Shown one piece after another: positions 43,942 to 52,759 of a DNA stretch of 64,000 bases. Below the pieces are notes generated by a model, which made no database searches, had not been told where the DNA came from, and saw only the letters and a list, made by a program, of their open reading frames with translations. The stretch comes from Rhizobium laguerreae (lineage in GTDB: Bacteria; Pseudomonadota; Alphaproteobacteria; Rhizobiales; Rhizobiaceae), in contig NZ_MRDM01000008.1 of assembly GCF_002008165.1 (NCBI RefSeq), positions 186,001 to 250,000 of the forward strand. The letters run 5' to 3'. Every line of letters starts with the position of its first letter. The first letter of the stretch is position 1. Position numbers and translations under genes: made by a program.

Positions 43942-44703
43942 ATGCTCATGATCACTGAGGCGCTTCTCTATGCCGCGACCTTGCCGCTGACCGGCAAGCC
44001 GTGTCGAAAGTTCATCCGCTATTCCGTCAATCTCTGGTCGCGGGCCGGGCGCTGTGCGGCGGATTGGGCCGAACATGAGGAGATGAGCCGGAAGGCGATC
44101 CTGGCAGCAGCGGCCGACCTCAGGCAGAAGCGGACCGCCGTCGTCCTCGGCTCCGGCCTGTTGCGCGACGTGCCGATCGAAGTGCTGGCGCGGGATTTCG
44201 ACACCGTCGTCCTGGTCGATCTCGTTCATCTCGCCTCGGTGCGCCTGTGGCTGTCGGCCAAATTCTATCGCAACGTCCGGCTGATCGAGCGCGATCTCTC
44301 CGGCTATGACGAACTTGCCGCCGGCCGCGAGCCCGAACCGCTCGGCTTCCTGCGCGGCGTGCCCTATCTCGACTTCGTGGTTTCCGCCAACCTCTTGTCG
44401 CAGATCGGTCGCGGCGTGAAACGGCGCCATGAGGCCGAGGCCGGGCGAATGCCTGAAGACACGGTGGAAAGGCTGATCACGGCACATCTGACCGGACTTG
44501 CGGGGCTTCCCTGCCGCAACTGCCTAGTAACCGACATCGCCTATGCCGTCATCGACCGCAACGGCAAGACGCATGAAGAGGCCGACCTGCTGCACGGCGT
44601 TTTGCCGCCGCCGGCAAAAGCGGCCTGGACATGGCCGGTCGTGCCGCTCGGCGAAGAAAGCAACGATTATAGGATCGAGCACAAGGTCATTGCCGGCTGG
44701 TGA
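43942..44703 (+). CDS. Conserved hypothetical protein with methyltransferase-like Rossmann fold
   Basis: A 253-residue protein from the ATG at 43942 (a TTG at 43909 would add 11 residues). The middle reads TAVVLGSGLLRDVPIEVLAR with an acidic end of strand 2 in VVLVDLVHL and later LDFVVSANLLSQIGRG. This matches the order of a class I SAM-binding domain (Gly-rich loop, acidic residue, strand 4). No DNA- or RNA-specific catalytic motif is visible. The Cys-containing GLPCRNCLVTDIAYAVID block may be structural. Function is unknown; possibly a small-molecule methyltransferase. It is divergent from hisS. Confidence 0.6.
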   Translation: MLMITEALLYAATLPLTGKPCRKFIRYSVNLWSRAGRCAADWAEHEEMSRKAILAAAADLRQKRTAVVLGSGLLRDVPIEVLARDFDTVVLVDLVHLASVRLWLSAKFYRNVRLIERDLSGYDELAAGREPEPLGFLRGVPYLDFVVSANLLSQIGRGVKRRHEAEAGRMPEDTVERLITAHLTGLAGLPCRNCLVTDIAYAVIDRNGKTHEEADLLHGVLPPPAKAAWTWPVVPLGEESNDYRIEHKVIAGW

Positions 44704-44747
44704 TCCGGATATGACCGCCGGCAGTATTTGGTTGCAGCCGGCATTCA

Positions 44748-44801
44748 CAGCGAGCCGAGATCGCCGAGATGAACGCCTGGCTCAAGGCCCACGGCAAGTA
44801 G
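44748..44801 (+). pseudogene. Possible remnant of a DUF305-type gene (last codons only)
   Basis: A frame closes with EIAEMNAWLKAHGK and TAG, the typical C-terminus of DUF305 copper-related proteins. Nothing family-like is seen upstream of it, and an in-frame stop lies about 30 codons before, so only a stub remains. Short match; moderate doubt. Confidence 0.35.
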
Positions 44802-44861
44802 CCGATCGTTGATGAAAAGGGGAACGCCGGATGTCCGGCGTTCCCCAAGACTTATGAGATC

Positions 44862-45911
44862 TCAGTCCTTCGGCTCGAAATCGGCCGGGCGGCGGCCGGC
44901 GCCCTGTCGTGCCAGCATCCAGCCCGGATATTCGGGCGCCAGCGCGCTCACCTCGTCGAGCTTCTTCATATCGTCTTCATCGAGCTTCAGCTTGACGGCG
45001 GCAAGGTTCTGGTCGAGCTGGTCGACACGTTTGGCGCCGATGATGACCGTCGTGACGAAAGGTTTGGCGAGGATATAGGCGAGCGCCACGGTGGCGACGC
45101 TGACGCCGTGTTTTTCGGCGACTTCGCGCATGACGGCGACGCAGGCCCAGGCCTTGTCCTTGTCGACGGGCGGGAAATCGAAACTAGCGCGGCGTCCCTC
45201 GCCGTTGCCGGGCGCGCCGGGACCGTACTTACCGGAGAGCAGACCGCCGGCGAGCGGCGACCAGACCATCAGGCCGAGCTTTTCCTCCTGCATCATCGGC
45301 ACGATGTCGCGTTCGAGATCGCGGCCGGCGATAGAGTAATAGGCCTGCACGGTTTCGAAACGGGCAAAGCCGCGGCGTTCCGACAGGCCGAGCGCCTTGG
45401 AAATGCGCCAGGCCTGCCAGTTGGAGACGCCGATATAGCGCACGAGACCGCGGGAAACGAGATCGTCAAGAGCGCGCAGCGTCTCCTCGATCAGCGTCAC
45501 CGTATCGGTCCCGTGGATCTGATAGAGGTCGATATGATCGGTCTGCAGGCGCTTGAGGCTAGCCTCAACCGAATCCATGATATGGCCGCGCGAGGCGCCG
45601 CGGTCGTTCGGCTTGTCGCCCATGACGCCATAGACCTTGGTAGCGATGACGACGTCCTTGCGCGGGATGTCGAGGTTCTTCAGCGCCTGGCCGAGCAACC
45701 TTTCGGACTCGCCGAATGAATAGACGTCGGCCGTGTCGATGAAATTGACGCCTGATGCAAGTGAGCGCTCGACGATCCGGTCGGCGGCACTCTGGTCGAC
45801 ATCGGCGATGGCGCCCCAGGCGCTGCCTTGCTTGGCTTCACCGAAGGTCATCGTGCCTAGGCAGATTTCCGAGACGAAAAGTCCCGTATTTCCAAGTTGA
45901 TTGTAACGCAT
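44862..45911 (-). CDS. Aldo/keto reductase
   Basis: A 349-residue NADPH-dependent oxidoreductase of the AKR TIM-barrel superfamily. The catalytic tetrad is readable: Asp in FIDTADVY, Tyr in VYSFGESERLLGQAL, Lys in VVIATKVYG and His in YQIHGTD. C-terminal blocks ILAKPFVTTVIIGAKRVDQL fit the YajO/Gpr-like aldo-keto reductases. The start MRYNQLGNTGLFVSEICLG is standard. It stands alone; substrate unknown. Confidence 0.93.
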   Translation of the reverse strand: MRYNQLGNTGLFVSEICLGTMTFGEAKQGSAWGAIADVDQSAADRIVERSLASGVNFIDTADVYSFGESERLLGQALKNLDIPRKDVVIATKVYGVMGDKPNDRGASRGHIMDSVEASLKRLQTDHIDLYQIHGTDTVTLIEETLRALDDLVSRGLVRYIGVSNWQAWRISKALGLSERRGFARFETVQAYYSIAGRDLERDIVPMMQEEKLGLMVWSPLAGGLLSGKYGPGAPGNGEGRRASFDFPPVDKDKAWACVAVMREVAEKHGVSVATVALAYILAKPFVTTVIIGAKRVDQLDQNLAAVKLKLDEDDMKKLDEVSALAPEYPGWMLARQGAGRRPADFEPKD

Positions 45912-46149
45912 GGTGGAAAAATTCCTTTGTGTCTGCCGCAAGAGGGGCTTGCGAACTCAAGAACTTCATTTTTTGATTATTGGCCTGCAGATGACAGGCA
46001 CAGCCGTGGCTGGCTGCAAGGTGAGGCGATTTTCATGTAGTGCGGCGGCGGCGCTTTTCAACGCCGTAGCTTGGCTCTACGGAGGCGGATGCCCTTGTCT
46101 CGACACAGGCGGCCGATAGATTGCCGGCAATATTTTAAGAGGTACGCAT

Positions 46150-46854
46150 ATGACGACGCGACCACTGACCACGATCGGCTTCGATGCCGATGATACACTC
46201 TGGCAGAACGAACAATATTACCGGCTGACGGAAGCGCATTTCACCGGGCTTCTAGCCGATTTCGCCGAAGGGCCGAAGATTTCCGAACGGCTGCTGGAGG
46301 CCGAAAAACGCAACCTTCGCCACTACGGCTTCGGCATCAAGGGCTTCACGCTGTCGATGGTCGAAACCGCGATCGAGATCACCGAGGGCAAGGTTCCATC
46401 GAGCGTCATCGCCAAGATCCTCGATACCGGCCGCGATCTTCTCAACCATCCGGTCGAGACCATGCCGCATGTGCACGAGACGCTGGAAGCGCTAGCCGGC
46501 AAATACCTGCTTGTCATGATCACCAAGGGCGATCTCTTCGATCAGGAGCGCAAACTTGCCCAGTCCGGGCTCGGCGACTTCTTCGATGCCGTCGAGATCG
46601 TCTCCGACAAGACCGCCGTCACCTATCGCCGCATCTTCGCCAAGGTCGGCGATGGGCCGGAGCGGGCGATGATGGTCGGCAATTCGCTGAAATCGGACAT
46701 CGTGCCGGCGATCGCCGCCGGCAGCTACGGCGTCTTCGTGCCGCACGAACTGACATGGGTGCTGGAACATGTGGACGAGCCGAAAGAGGCGCCGCGTTTC
46801 CGCAAGATCGACCACCTCGGCGAATTGCGCGACCTGATCGACCGGCTCGGCTAA
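46150..46854 (+). CDS. HAD-family hydrolase
   Basis: A 234-residue HAD phosphatase. Motif I is GFDADDTLWQNEQYY, motif II lies in LLVMITKGDL, the Lys is in FDAVEIVSDKTAV, and motif IV is MMVGNSLKSDIVPAIA. The helical cap between motifs I and II makes it a subclass I enzyme. The NSLKSD variant of motif IV is common among rhizobial homologues. Substrate is unknown. It stands alone between a divergent aldo/keto reductase and a convergent pair. Confidence 0.87.
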   Translation: MTTRPLTTIGFDADDTLWQNEQYYRLTEAHFTGLLADFAEGPKISERLLEAEKRNLRHYGFGIKGFTLSMVETAIEITEGKVPSSVIAKILDTGRDLLNHPVETMPHVHETLEALAGKYLLVMITKGDLFDQERKLAQSGLGDFFDAVEIVSDKTAVTYRRIFAKVGDGPERAMMVGNSLKSDIVPAIAAGSYGVFVPHELTWVLEHVDEPKEAPRFRKIDHLGELRDLIDRLG

Positions 46855-46873
46855 GCCGGGCGCACCCTCTGCC

Positions 46874-47377
46874 TCATTGCGGCTTCGGCGGGGCCTTCGG
46901 GAAGAGCGAGGGGCGCTCCGGCTCGGCCGGCGGTTTCGCTGGCGGCGCAGCCACCAGCGGCTCGATCAGGATGCTGAAGGGAGCGCCGAGGCCACGGCGC
47001 GGCGAGACCTTGGAATAATAGGGACGCAGCAGCCAGGTGGCGTTTTCCTTGATCGTCGTCTCGAAGCTCATGCCGTCCTCGTCGGTGCCGAAGAAGGCCT
47101 CGTCATCGGGTTTCGACAGGTCGAAAATCGCCAGGAAGGCAAATTTGCTCTTGGTGGAAAAACTGATCTTCAGGTGCTGGCCGGCGCGCACCGGCAGCGT
47201 ATAAACATGGCCATTGCCGAACTTCGTCCAGCCCTTCAACTGCATGGTGACGGCCGGGAATTGCAGCTTCTCCAGCTTCTCGCCGGGGTCGAGTTGCGGC
47301 GTCTGCGCCATAGCAGAGACGGTCAGGAGGAAAAGGGCAGCGGCGGCGATCAGTGTTCTCACGGAATGATCTTTCAT
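46874..47377 (-). CDS. Exported hypothetical protein
   Basis: A 167-residue protein with a signal peptide (VRTLIAAAALFLLTVSAMA, cleavage near AMA-QTPQ). The mature part has GNGHVYTLPVRAGQHLKISF and FAFLAIFDLSKPDDEAFFG, resembling a small beta-sandwich, and a Pro-rich tail. No enzymatic motif. Its start overlaps the tag stop by four bases (ATGA), so it is co-translated with the DNA glycosylase; a functional link is not evident. Confidence 0.75.
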   Translation of the reverse strand: MKDHSVRTLIAAAALFLLTVSAMAQTPQLDPGEKLEKLQFPAVTMQLKGWTKFGNGHVYTLPVRAGQHLKISFSTKSKFAFLAIFDLSKPDDEAFFGTDEDGMSFETTIKENATWLLRPYYSKVSPRRGLGAPFSILIEPLVAAPPAKPPAEPERPSLFPKAPPKPQ

Positions 47378-48003
47378 GGGCGAACCAGAGCGGCGCGCAT
47401 CGCCTCGACCTCGGGCCGGCAGAAGCAGCCTTCCAGATGATCGTTGACGAGACCCATCGCCTGCATGAAAGCATAAACTGTGGTCGGGCCGACAAAGGTC
47501 CAGCCGCGTTTCTTCAGATCCTTCGAAATGACCACCGATGTCGGCGTCGTCGGATTGGCGACGATATGCTCGCGGTCGACCACCGCCGGCCGCTCGTTAT
47601 GGCCGGGCTCGTAACGCCAGAAATAATGGGCGAGCGAGCCGAATTCGTCCCGGAGTTCGATTGCGCGCTTGGCATTGTTGATGGTCGAGACGATCTTGCC
47701 GCGATGGCGGATGATGCCGGCATCGGCAAGACAGCGAGCGACATCCCCTTCGCCGAAGTGGGCGACCTTTTCGAAATCGAAACCTGAAAAGGCGGCGCGG
47801 AAATTCTCGCGTTTGCGCAGGATCGTCAGCCAGGAAAGACCGGACTGAAAGCCTTCGAGGCAGATCTTCTCGAAGAGGCGGGTATCATCGGTGACGGGGC
47901 GGCCCCATTCCTCGTCATGATACCGGAGATAATCGGGCAGGTTGGCGTGCCAGTGGCAGCGGCTCCTGCCGTCCTCGCCGATGATGATGCCAGTCGCGCT
48001 CAT
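47374..48003 (-). CDS. tag: DNA-3-methyladenine glycosylase I
   Basis: A 209-residue base-excision enzyme that removes 3-methyladenine. Family blocks: LRYHDEEWGRPVTDDTRLFE, FQSGLSWLTILRKRENFR and GPTTVYAFMQAMGLVNDH. The zinc ligands Cys and His of the Tag fold are in RCHWH near the N-terminus and NDHLEGCFC near the end. Length is slightly above the E. coli enzyme. First gene of a two-gene leftward unit. Confidence 0.95.
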   Translation of the reverse strand: MSATGIIIGEDGRSRCHWHANLPDYLRYHDEEWGRPVTDDTRLFEKICLEGFQSGLSWLTILRKRENFRAAFSGFDFEKVAHFGEGDVARCLADAGIIRHRGKIVSTINNAKRAIELRDEFGSLAHYFWRYEPGHNERPAVVDREHIVANPTTPTSVVISKDLKKRGWTFVGPTTVYAFMQAMGLVNDHLEGCFCRPEVEAMRAALVRP

Positions 48004-48252
48004 GATCCTTCATTCTGCGGGGGTCCGCTTCGTTCTCTGCTCATGATTCCGGCTTTACCATTTGCAAACCGTCTTTCCAAACCGAACGGTAACCCTGACG
48101 AAAAGTTTATCCCGTCGGTCGGCTTTTCATGAATCGATCTTTACCATTCGCTGGCGGATAGGGTGGCAGCGTCTTTCCCGGGCGGAACATCTCCGTCCGG
48201 GGGGACATGTCCCGCCAGCCACATTTTCGGTCATTTGTAGAGAGTCCGTCCG

Positions 48253-49002
48253 ATGATGAAACAGCTTGTTCTTGCCGCAGCCCTCTTCGGCATTTTCTCC
48301 ACGGCCGCCATTGCAGACGACCGCTACGCAACCCGCCCGCCCGTCGTGCTCAGCCCGGATCTGACCGCGCCCTGGATCAACCAGCTGGGCGGCGGCAGGG
48401 TTCGTCCCGTCGTCTATCAGCGGCCGGTCGTTCAGCGGCAGCAGCGCGGCCTTTTCCAGCGCCGCGTGCTGCGCCAGGCGCCGCAGGCCACACCACAGAC
48501 CATTTCGGCGATCAATCCCGGCATCCCGTCGATCCGTCGTCCGATCGAACCGCAATACCTGCCGCAAATGGTCGATTACGACACCACGGAAAAGCCCGGC
48601 ACGATCGTCATCGATACCAACAACCGCTTCCTTTATCTGGTGATGCAAGGCGGCAAGGCGCGGCGTTATGGCGTCGGCGTCGGCAAGCCGGGCTTCGAAT
48701 GGGCAGGCGCCCACAAGATCACCCGCAAGACCGAATGGCCGGATTGGACACCGCCTTCCGAGATGGTCCGCCGCGAAGCCGCCAAGGGCCATTATCTGCC
48801 GGCGCGCATGGATGGCGGCGGGGAAAACCCGCTCGGTGCGCGCGCCATGTATCTCGGCTCGACGCTTTACCGCATCCACGGCACCAACGCGCCCTGGTCG
48901 ATCGGCAGCGCCGTTTCCTCCGGCTGTATCCGCCTGCGCAACGAAGACGTCGTCGACCTCTACGACCGCGTCAATGTCGGGACCCGCGTCATCGTCATGT
49001 AA
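48253..49002 (+). CDS. L,D-transpeptidase (YkuD domain), first of a tandem pair
   Basis: A 249-residue exported enzyme that cross-links peptidoglycan or attaches proteins to it. The signal peptide is MKQLVLAAALFGIFSTAAIA. A Gln/Arg-rich linker leads to the YkuD domain (about 115-249), with His209 in HGTN and catalytic Cys225 in SSGCIRLRNEDVV. Rhizobiales grow at the pole with many 3-3 cross-links, so multiple L,D-transpeptidases are expected. A paralogue follows 135 bases later with the same GTIVIDTNN and GENPLGARAMYL-type blocks. Confidence 0.92.
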   Translation: MMKQLVLAAALFGIFSTAAIADDRYATRPPVVLSPDLTAPWINQLGGGRVRPVVYQRPVVQRQQRGLFQRRVLRQAPQATPQTISAINPGIPSIRRPIEPQYLPQMVDYDTTEKPGTIVIDTNNRFLYLVMQGGKARRYGVGVGKPGFEWAGAHKITRKTEWPDWTPPSEMVRREAAKGHYLPARMDGGGENPLGARAMYLGSTLYRIHGTNAPWSIGSAVSSGCIRLRNEDVVDLYDRVNVGTRVIVM

Positions 49003-49020
49003 CGGCACACCTAATATTCA

Positions 49021-49050
49021 GGGAGCAGCAAGAACAAGCGGCTCCCTTCT
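49021..49050 (+). terminator. Weak hairpin after the first L,D-transpeptidase gene
   Basis: GGGAGC (49021-49026) pairs with GCTCCC (about 49040-49046), followed by TTCTCT. May only attenuate. Confidence 0.4.
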
Positions 49051-49137
49051 CTAAAAATGCTTTATCCGGCCACACCGATCTTGAATCGGGCAGAAGTTCA
49101 TGTAGCTTCGAGCGGATTTGCTTGAGGGGAATCGATC

Positions 49138-49830
49138 ATGATCAAACTAATGTCGGGTCTGGCTGCTGCCGGACTTGTCCTGTCCTTGATGTCCACATCC
49201 GCCTTTGCTGCACCCGCCGGCTCCGCGTCCGACAATGCACGGCGCCCGGCGCAGATCGTGCGCGTGGCGCAGATGCCGAAATATGTGAAGCCGCAGTTCA
49301 AGCGCAAGAAAGTGCGGCTGGTCACGACGGAGGCCGCCGGCACCGTCATCATCGATACCAACAACAAGTATCTCTATCTCGTCGAAGGCAACAATCGCGC
49401 CACCCGCTACGGCATTGGCGTCGGCCGCGACGGCTTCGGCTGGTCGGGGGTCGTCAAGATCGGCCGCAAGGCCGAATGGCCGAGCTGGACGCCGCCGGCC
49501 GAGATGCGCCGCCGCGAAGCCGCCAAGGGCCATATCATTCCCGCTTTCCAGGAAGGCGGCGAGGACAATCCGCTCGGCGCCCGCGCCATGTATCTCTACC
49601 AGGGCGGCCGCGACACGATCTTCCGCATCCACGGCACCAACCAGCCTTGGACGATCGGCCTCAACATGTCTTCCGGCTGCATCCGCATGATGAACGCCGA
49701 CGTCATGCATCTTTACGATCGCGCCTCCGTCGGCACCAAGGTGATCGTCATCGGCCCCGGCAACAGGCAGGGCAAAGTGGCGTTCGAGGACAGGGGCATC
49801 GACGTGCTGCGCACGATGTTCGGCGGCTGA
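49138..49830 (+). CDS. L,D-transpeptidase (YkuD domain), second of a tandem pair
   Basis: A 230-residue paralogue of the preceding gene. Signal peptide MSGLAAAGLVLSLMSTSAFA. The YkuD domain covers about 70-205 with His165 in HGTNQPW and Cys181 in SSGCIRMMNADVM. Its short basic linker (KPQFKRKKVRL) differs from the longer Gln-rich linker of the first copy, so the two may act at different wall depths. They look like an old tandem duplication. A good terminator follows. Confidence 0.92.
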   Translation: MIKLMSGLAAAGLVLSLMSTSAFAAPAGSASDNARRPAQIVRVAQMPKYVKPQFKRKKVRLVTTEAAGTVIIDTNNKYLYLVEGNNRATRYGIGVGRDGFGWSGVVKIGRKAEWPSWTPPAEMRRREAAKGHIIPAFQEGGEDNPLGARAMYLYQGGRDTIFRIHGTNQPWTIGLNMSSGCIRMMNADVMHLYDRASVGTKVIVIGPGNRQGKVAFEDRGIDVLRTMFGG

Positions 49831-49851
49831 GCAACACTTACCAAAAAAACG

Positions 49852-49880
49852 AAAGGCGCAGTTTGACGCGCCTTTTGTTT
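49852..49880 (+). terminator. Rho-independent terminator after the second L,D-transpeptidase gene
   Basis: Stem AAAGGCGC / GCGCCTTT with an 8-base loop followed by TGTTTT. Confidence 0.82.
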
Positions 49881-49949
49881 TGCTTAGACTTTGCGGCCAA
49901 AAGCTGGCACACTGCCTAAGAGTCGACATATTTGTTTCGGGGCTATTCA

Positions 49950-50624
49950 ATGATATCTGCGCTGCGTTCCTCCGCTTCCTTGCTTGCGGGCATCGCGTTT
50001 TTTACCGTCTGTTCGGCAGTTTCCGCCTTGGCGGAAGACCTGCAATTCTCCATTTACGGCGGCTACCAGACCGCACCGCACAGCGGCGTCGACCTTTCGG
50101 ACGGCACGAGTTTCACCGCCGGCTGGGAAGGCAAGTCCTTCGGCAGCCCGCCTTATTACGGTGCCCGCGTCACCTGGTGGCTCGAGGACTTCAACAAGCC
50201 GAACTGGGGCATCTCGCTCGATTTTACCCATGACAAGGTCTATGCCGACGACGATACGCTGGCCAAGGCCGGCTGGTCGCATTTCGAATTCACCGACGGC
50301 CTGAACCTCATCACGGTGAACGGTCTCTACCGCTTCCAGGATCCGGCCCGCCGCTGGACGCCCTATCTCGGCGCCGGTATCGGCGTGAACATTCCGCATG
50401 TCGAAGTGATTCGTCCCGAGGGCAAGACCTGGGCCTACGAATTCGGCGGCGTGACGCTGCAGGCCCAGGCCGGCGTCGACTTCAAGGTGACCGAGCGCTG
50501 GTCGACCTTCGTCGAATACAAGGGCACCTATTCGCGCATCGACGTTCCGATCGATAGCGGCGTGGACCTGAAGACCAATATCTTCACGAATGCCGTCAAC
50601 GTCGGCGTTTCGTTCCACTGGTAA
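49950..50624 (+). CDS. lpxQ: Outer-membrane beta-barrel protein, candidate lipid A oxidase
   Basis: A 224-residue outer-membrane protein. Signal peptide at 1-28 (LAGIAFFTVCSAVSALA-EDLQ). The mature part has alternating beta strands, for example LQFSIYGGYQTAPHSGVD, PYLGAGIGVNIPHVEV and GVTLQAQAGVDFKVTERWS, and ends with the aromatic signature VGVSFHW used for barrel assembly. Length and features fit rhizobial LpxQ, which oxidises the lipid A proximal glucosamine to 2-aminogluconate, as I recall it. The barrel call is firm; the LpxQ identity is a recollection and needs alignment. MISALRSSASL is taken as start. Confidence 0.62.
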   Translation: MISALRSSASLLAGIAFFTVCSAVSALAEDLQFSIYGGYQTAPHSGVDLSDGTSFTAGWEGKSFGSPPYYGARVTWWLEDFNKPNWGISLDFTHDKVYADDDTLAKAGWSHFEFTDGLNLITVNGLYRFQDPARRWTPYLGAGIGVNIPHVEVIRPEGKTWAYEFGGVTLQAQAGVDFKVTERWSTFVEYKGTYSRIDVPIDSGVDLKTNIFTNAVNVGVSFHW

Positions 50625-50643
50625 CAAATTTCAGCTGCGGTGT

Positions 50644-50767
50644 TAGAGCGGTTCAGCGCATAGAAGCGCAGAACCGCTCTAACCTTTTATTGTTACGCAA
50701 TTCCCGGCAAAACCGCTTCGCGCTTTGCCTGGGAAAACCGCTTCGCACTTTTCCTGAAATTGCTCTA
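50644..50767 (+). repeat. Mosaic intergenic repeat, family B
   Basis: TAGAGCGGTTCAG at the left, TTTTCCTGAAATTGCTCTA at the right; near-identical to 32943-33067. The right edge supplies the TAG stop of the leftward 50765 gene. Confidence 0.82.
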
Positions 50768-51205
50768 TTTGGTGCCGCAGCTGACCTTGCCCTCGACGGC
50801 ATAGGGTTTTTCACCGCCTTCGATGGTCAGGGAATAGCTGCCGCTGAAATTTGCGGCCGGCTTGCCGCGCGCGCCGGCGACGACTACCAGATCCAGCGTT
50901 GCTCCACCGGTGTCATCTTCGCCGCCGTCGAAGACTTCCATGAGCAGTTCGCCGTCACGTGACCAATGGTTGGTCAGGTGCTGCGATTCGAAAACACGTT
51001 TTCCGAACACCGCCTCTTGGGCCGGATCCTTGACGATCAGCGCGCCGCGGAAATGGTTGAGCTTGTGGCCGGCAGCGCTTTCGAAACCGCTTTCGACCGT
51101 GAAGCGCGCTTCCTTGTCATCGGCGGAACAGAAAAAGCGACTGTCGGCATGGGCAGCACCTCCCGCACCGAGCAGTCCCGCAAATACGATCATTCCACGC
51201 CACAT
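50765..51205 (-). CDS. Small exported hypothetical protein
   Basis: A 146-residue protein with signal peptide MIVFAGLLGAGGAAHA then DSRFFCSADDKEARFTVESG. Two Cys (FFCSAD and VSCGTK at the end) may form a disulfide. The body, with HFRGALIVKDPAQEAVFG and TLDLVVVAGARGKP, looks like a beta-rich periplasmic domain. No family recognised. It stands alone and its stop codon is in a repeat. Confidence 0.7.
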   Translation of the reverse strand: MWRGMIVFAGLLGAGGAAHADSRFFCSADDKEARFTVESGFESAAGHKLNHFRGALIVKDPAQEAVFGKRVFESQHLTNHWSRDGELLMEVFDGGEDDTGGATLDLVVVAGARGKPAANFSGSYSLTIEGGEKPYAVEGKVSCGTK

Positions 51206-51269
51206 TGCCCAACCTCCGAGACAGCGTCGTTTGCGGCTCTCGAAAAGATGCGCGGCGCTGCAATAGGTC

Positions 51270-52580
51270 TCAGCCTAACGGCAAACCTGTTAATTTTTCC
51301 GGCACAGCGCCGCCATAGGCCCAATCGAGAAGCTCGACCGTATGCAGGATCGGCATGCCGGTGCCGGTGGCGATCTGGGTGATGCAGCCGATATTGCCGG
51401 TGGCGATGATATCGGCCTTGGTGGCCTCGATGTTCTTGACCTTGCGCGCCTTCAGCGCGGCCGAGATCTCCGGCTGCATGATGTTGTAGGTGCCGGCGGA
51501 GCCGCAGCAGAGATGACCTTCCGCCGGATCGCGCACCGTAAAGCCCGCCGCTTTCAGCAATTGCTTCGGCGCGAGCGTAATGCGCTGGCCGTGCTGCATG
51601 GAGCAGGCGGAATGATAGGCGACCGTGATGCCCTTCGGCGTGTGCGCCGGCAGGTCGAGGGTTGCCAGATATTCGGTGACGTCCTTGGCCAGCGCCGAGA
51701 CCCTGGCCGCCTTTGCGGCATAGGCGAGATCCAGGCGCAGCATGTGGCCGTAATCCTTGATCGTCGTGCCGCAGCCCGAAGCGGTGATGATGATCGCGTC
51801 GAGGCCTTGCCCGTCGATCTCGCGTGTCCAGATATCAACATTGGCACGCGCGCTAGCAAGCGCCTGTTCGGCACGGCCCATGTGGTGGACCAGCGAGCCG
51901 CAGCAGACCTCGCCTTCCGGCATCACGACCTCGACGCCAAACCGCGTCAGCAGGCGGATCGCCGCCGCGTTGATGCCGGGATCGAGCACCGGCTGGGCGC
52001 AGCCGGAAAGCATCGCCACCCGGCCGCGCCGTTCCGTCTCGGGCCGATACGTGCCGGGCTTTGCAAAGTCCGAAGCGGCCGGGATTCGCCGTGGCGCAAG
52101 CGCCAGCATGGCGGCAAAGGGTTTCAGTGCGCCACCGCGCATCAGGCCGACGAAGGGCCGGCCGAGGCGGGCAAGATTGAGCGCCAGGCGGAAACGGCCG
52201 GGATAGGGCAGCACGGCGGCAAGGATGGCGCGCGTCAGCCGGTTCATCAACGGACGTTTATAGGTCTTTTCGATATGGGCGCGGGCGTGATCGACCAGAT
52301 GCATGTAATCGACGCCGGAGGGACAGGTGGTGACGCAGGCAAGGCAGGAGAGGCAGCGGTCGATATGAGTGACGACCTCTGCATCGGCGGGCCGACCGTT
52401 TTCCAGCATGTCCTTGATCAGATAGATGCGGCCGCGCGGACTGTCGAGCTCGTTGCCGAGCGTCACATAGGTAGGACAGGTGGCGGTGCAGAAACCGCAA
52501 TGAACACATTTGCGCAGGATCTGCTCGGATTCGGCGACATCGGGATCGAGGAGCTGGGTCGGGGTGAAGTTGGTTTGCAT
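51270..52580 (-). CDS. glcF: Glycolate oxidase iron-sulfur subunit
   Basis: A 436-residue subunit with two [4Fe-4S] ferredoxin motifs, CVHCGFCTATCP and CLSCLACVTTCP, and two CCG (cysteine-rich) domains (EVCCGSLVHHMG and LCCGSAGTYNIMQ). It passes electrons from GlcD/GlcE flavin to the membrane chain while glycolate becomes glyoxylate. It is the last gene of glcDEF, but 251 bases with a large inverted repeat separate it from glcE. Confidence 0.95.
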   Translation of the reverse strand: MQTNFTPTQLLDPDVAESEQILRKCVHCGFCTATCPTYVTLGNELDSPRGRIYLIKDMLENGRPADAEVVTHIDRCLSCLACVTTCPSGVDYMHLVDHARAHIEKTYKRPLMNRLTRAILAAVLPYPGRFRLALNLARLGRPFVGLMRGGALKPFAAMLALAPRRIPAASDFAKPGTYRPETERRGRVAMLSGCAQPVLDPGINAAAIRLLTRFGVEVVMPEGEVCCGSLVHHMGRAEQALASARANVDIWTREIDGQGLDAIIITASGCGTTIKDYGHMLRLDLAYAAKAARVSALAKDVTEYLATLDLPAHTPKGITVAYHSACSMQHGQRITLAPKQLLKAAGFTVRDPAEGHLCCGSAGTYNIMQPEISAALKARKVKNIEATKADIIATGNIGCITQIATGTGMPILHTVELLDWAYGGAVPEKLTGLPLG

Positions 52581-52626
52581 CTAGCGGAGCCTCCGCTTGG
52601 GGAGGATGTCGGGCGTTGTGCCTGGA

Positions 52627-52673
52627 ATACCCCCCTCTGTCCTGCCGGACATCTCCCCCACAAGGGGGGAGAT
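52627..52673 (+). repeat. 47-bp repeat, left arm of a perfect inverted pair (family E)
   Basis: Exact reverse complement of 52760-52806. Each arm also folds on itself (ATCTCCCCC with GGGGGGAGAT). Confidence 0.88.
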
Positions 52674-52759
52674 CGGCAAGAGGTTGGACCATCGCTTCCT
52701 ATCTGCCGTGTCGGAGTCGCAGTGCCCGAATTGTTTGGGGAAGTCATAGCCCCCAGCCA

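Noticed and set aside
48202..48213. Perfect palindrome GGGACATGTCCC upstream of the first L,D-transpeptidase gene as an operator
   Set aside because: Short, single and without a known matching regulator; could be chance in GC-rich DNA.
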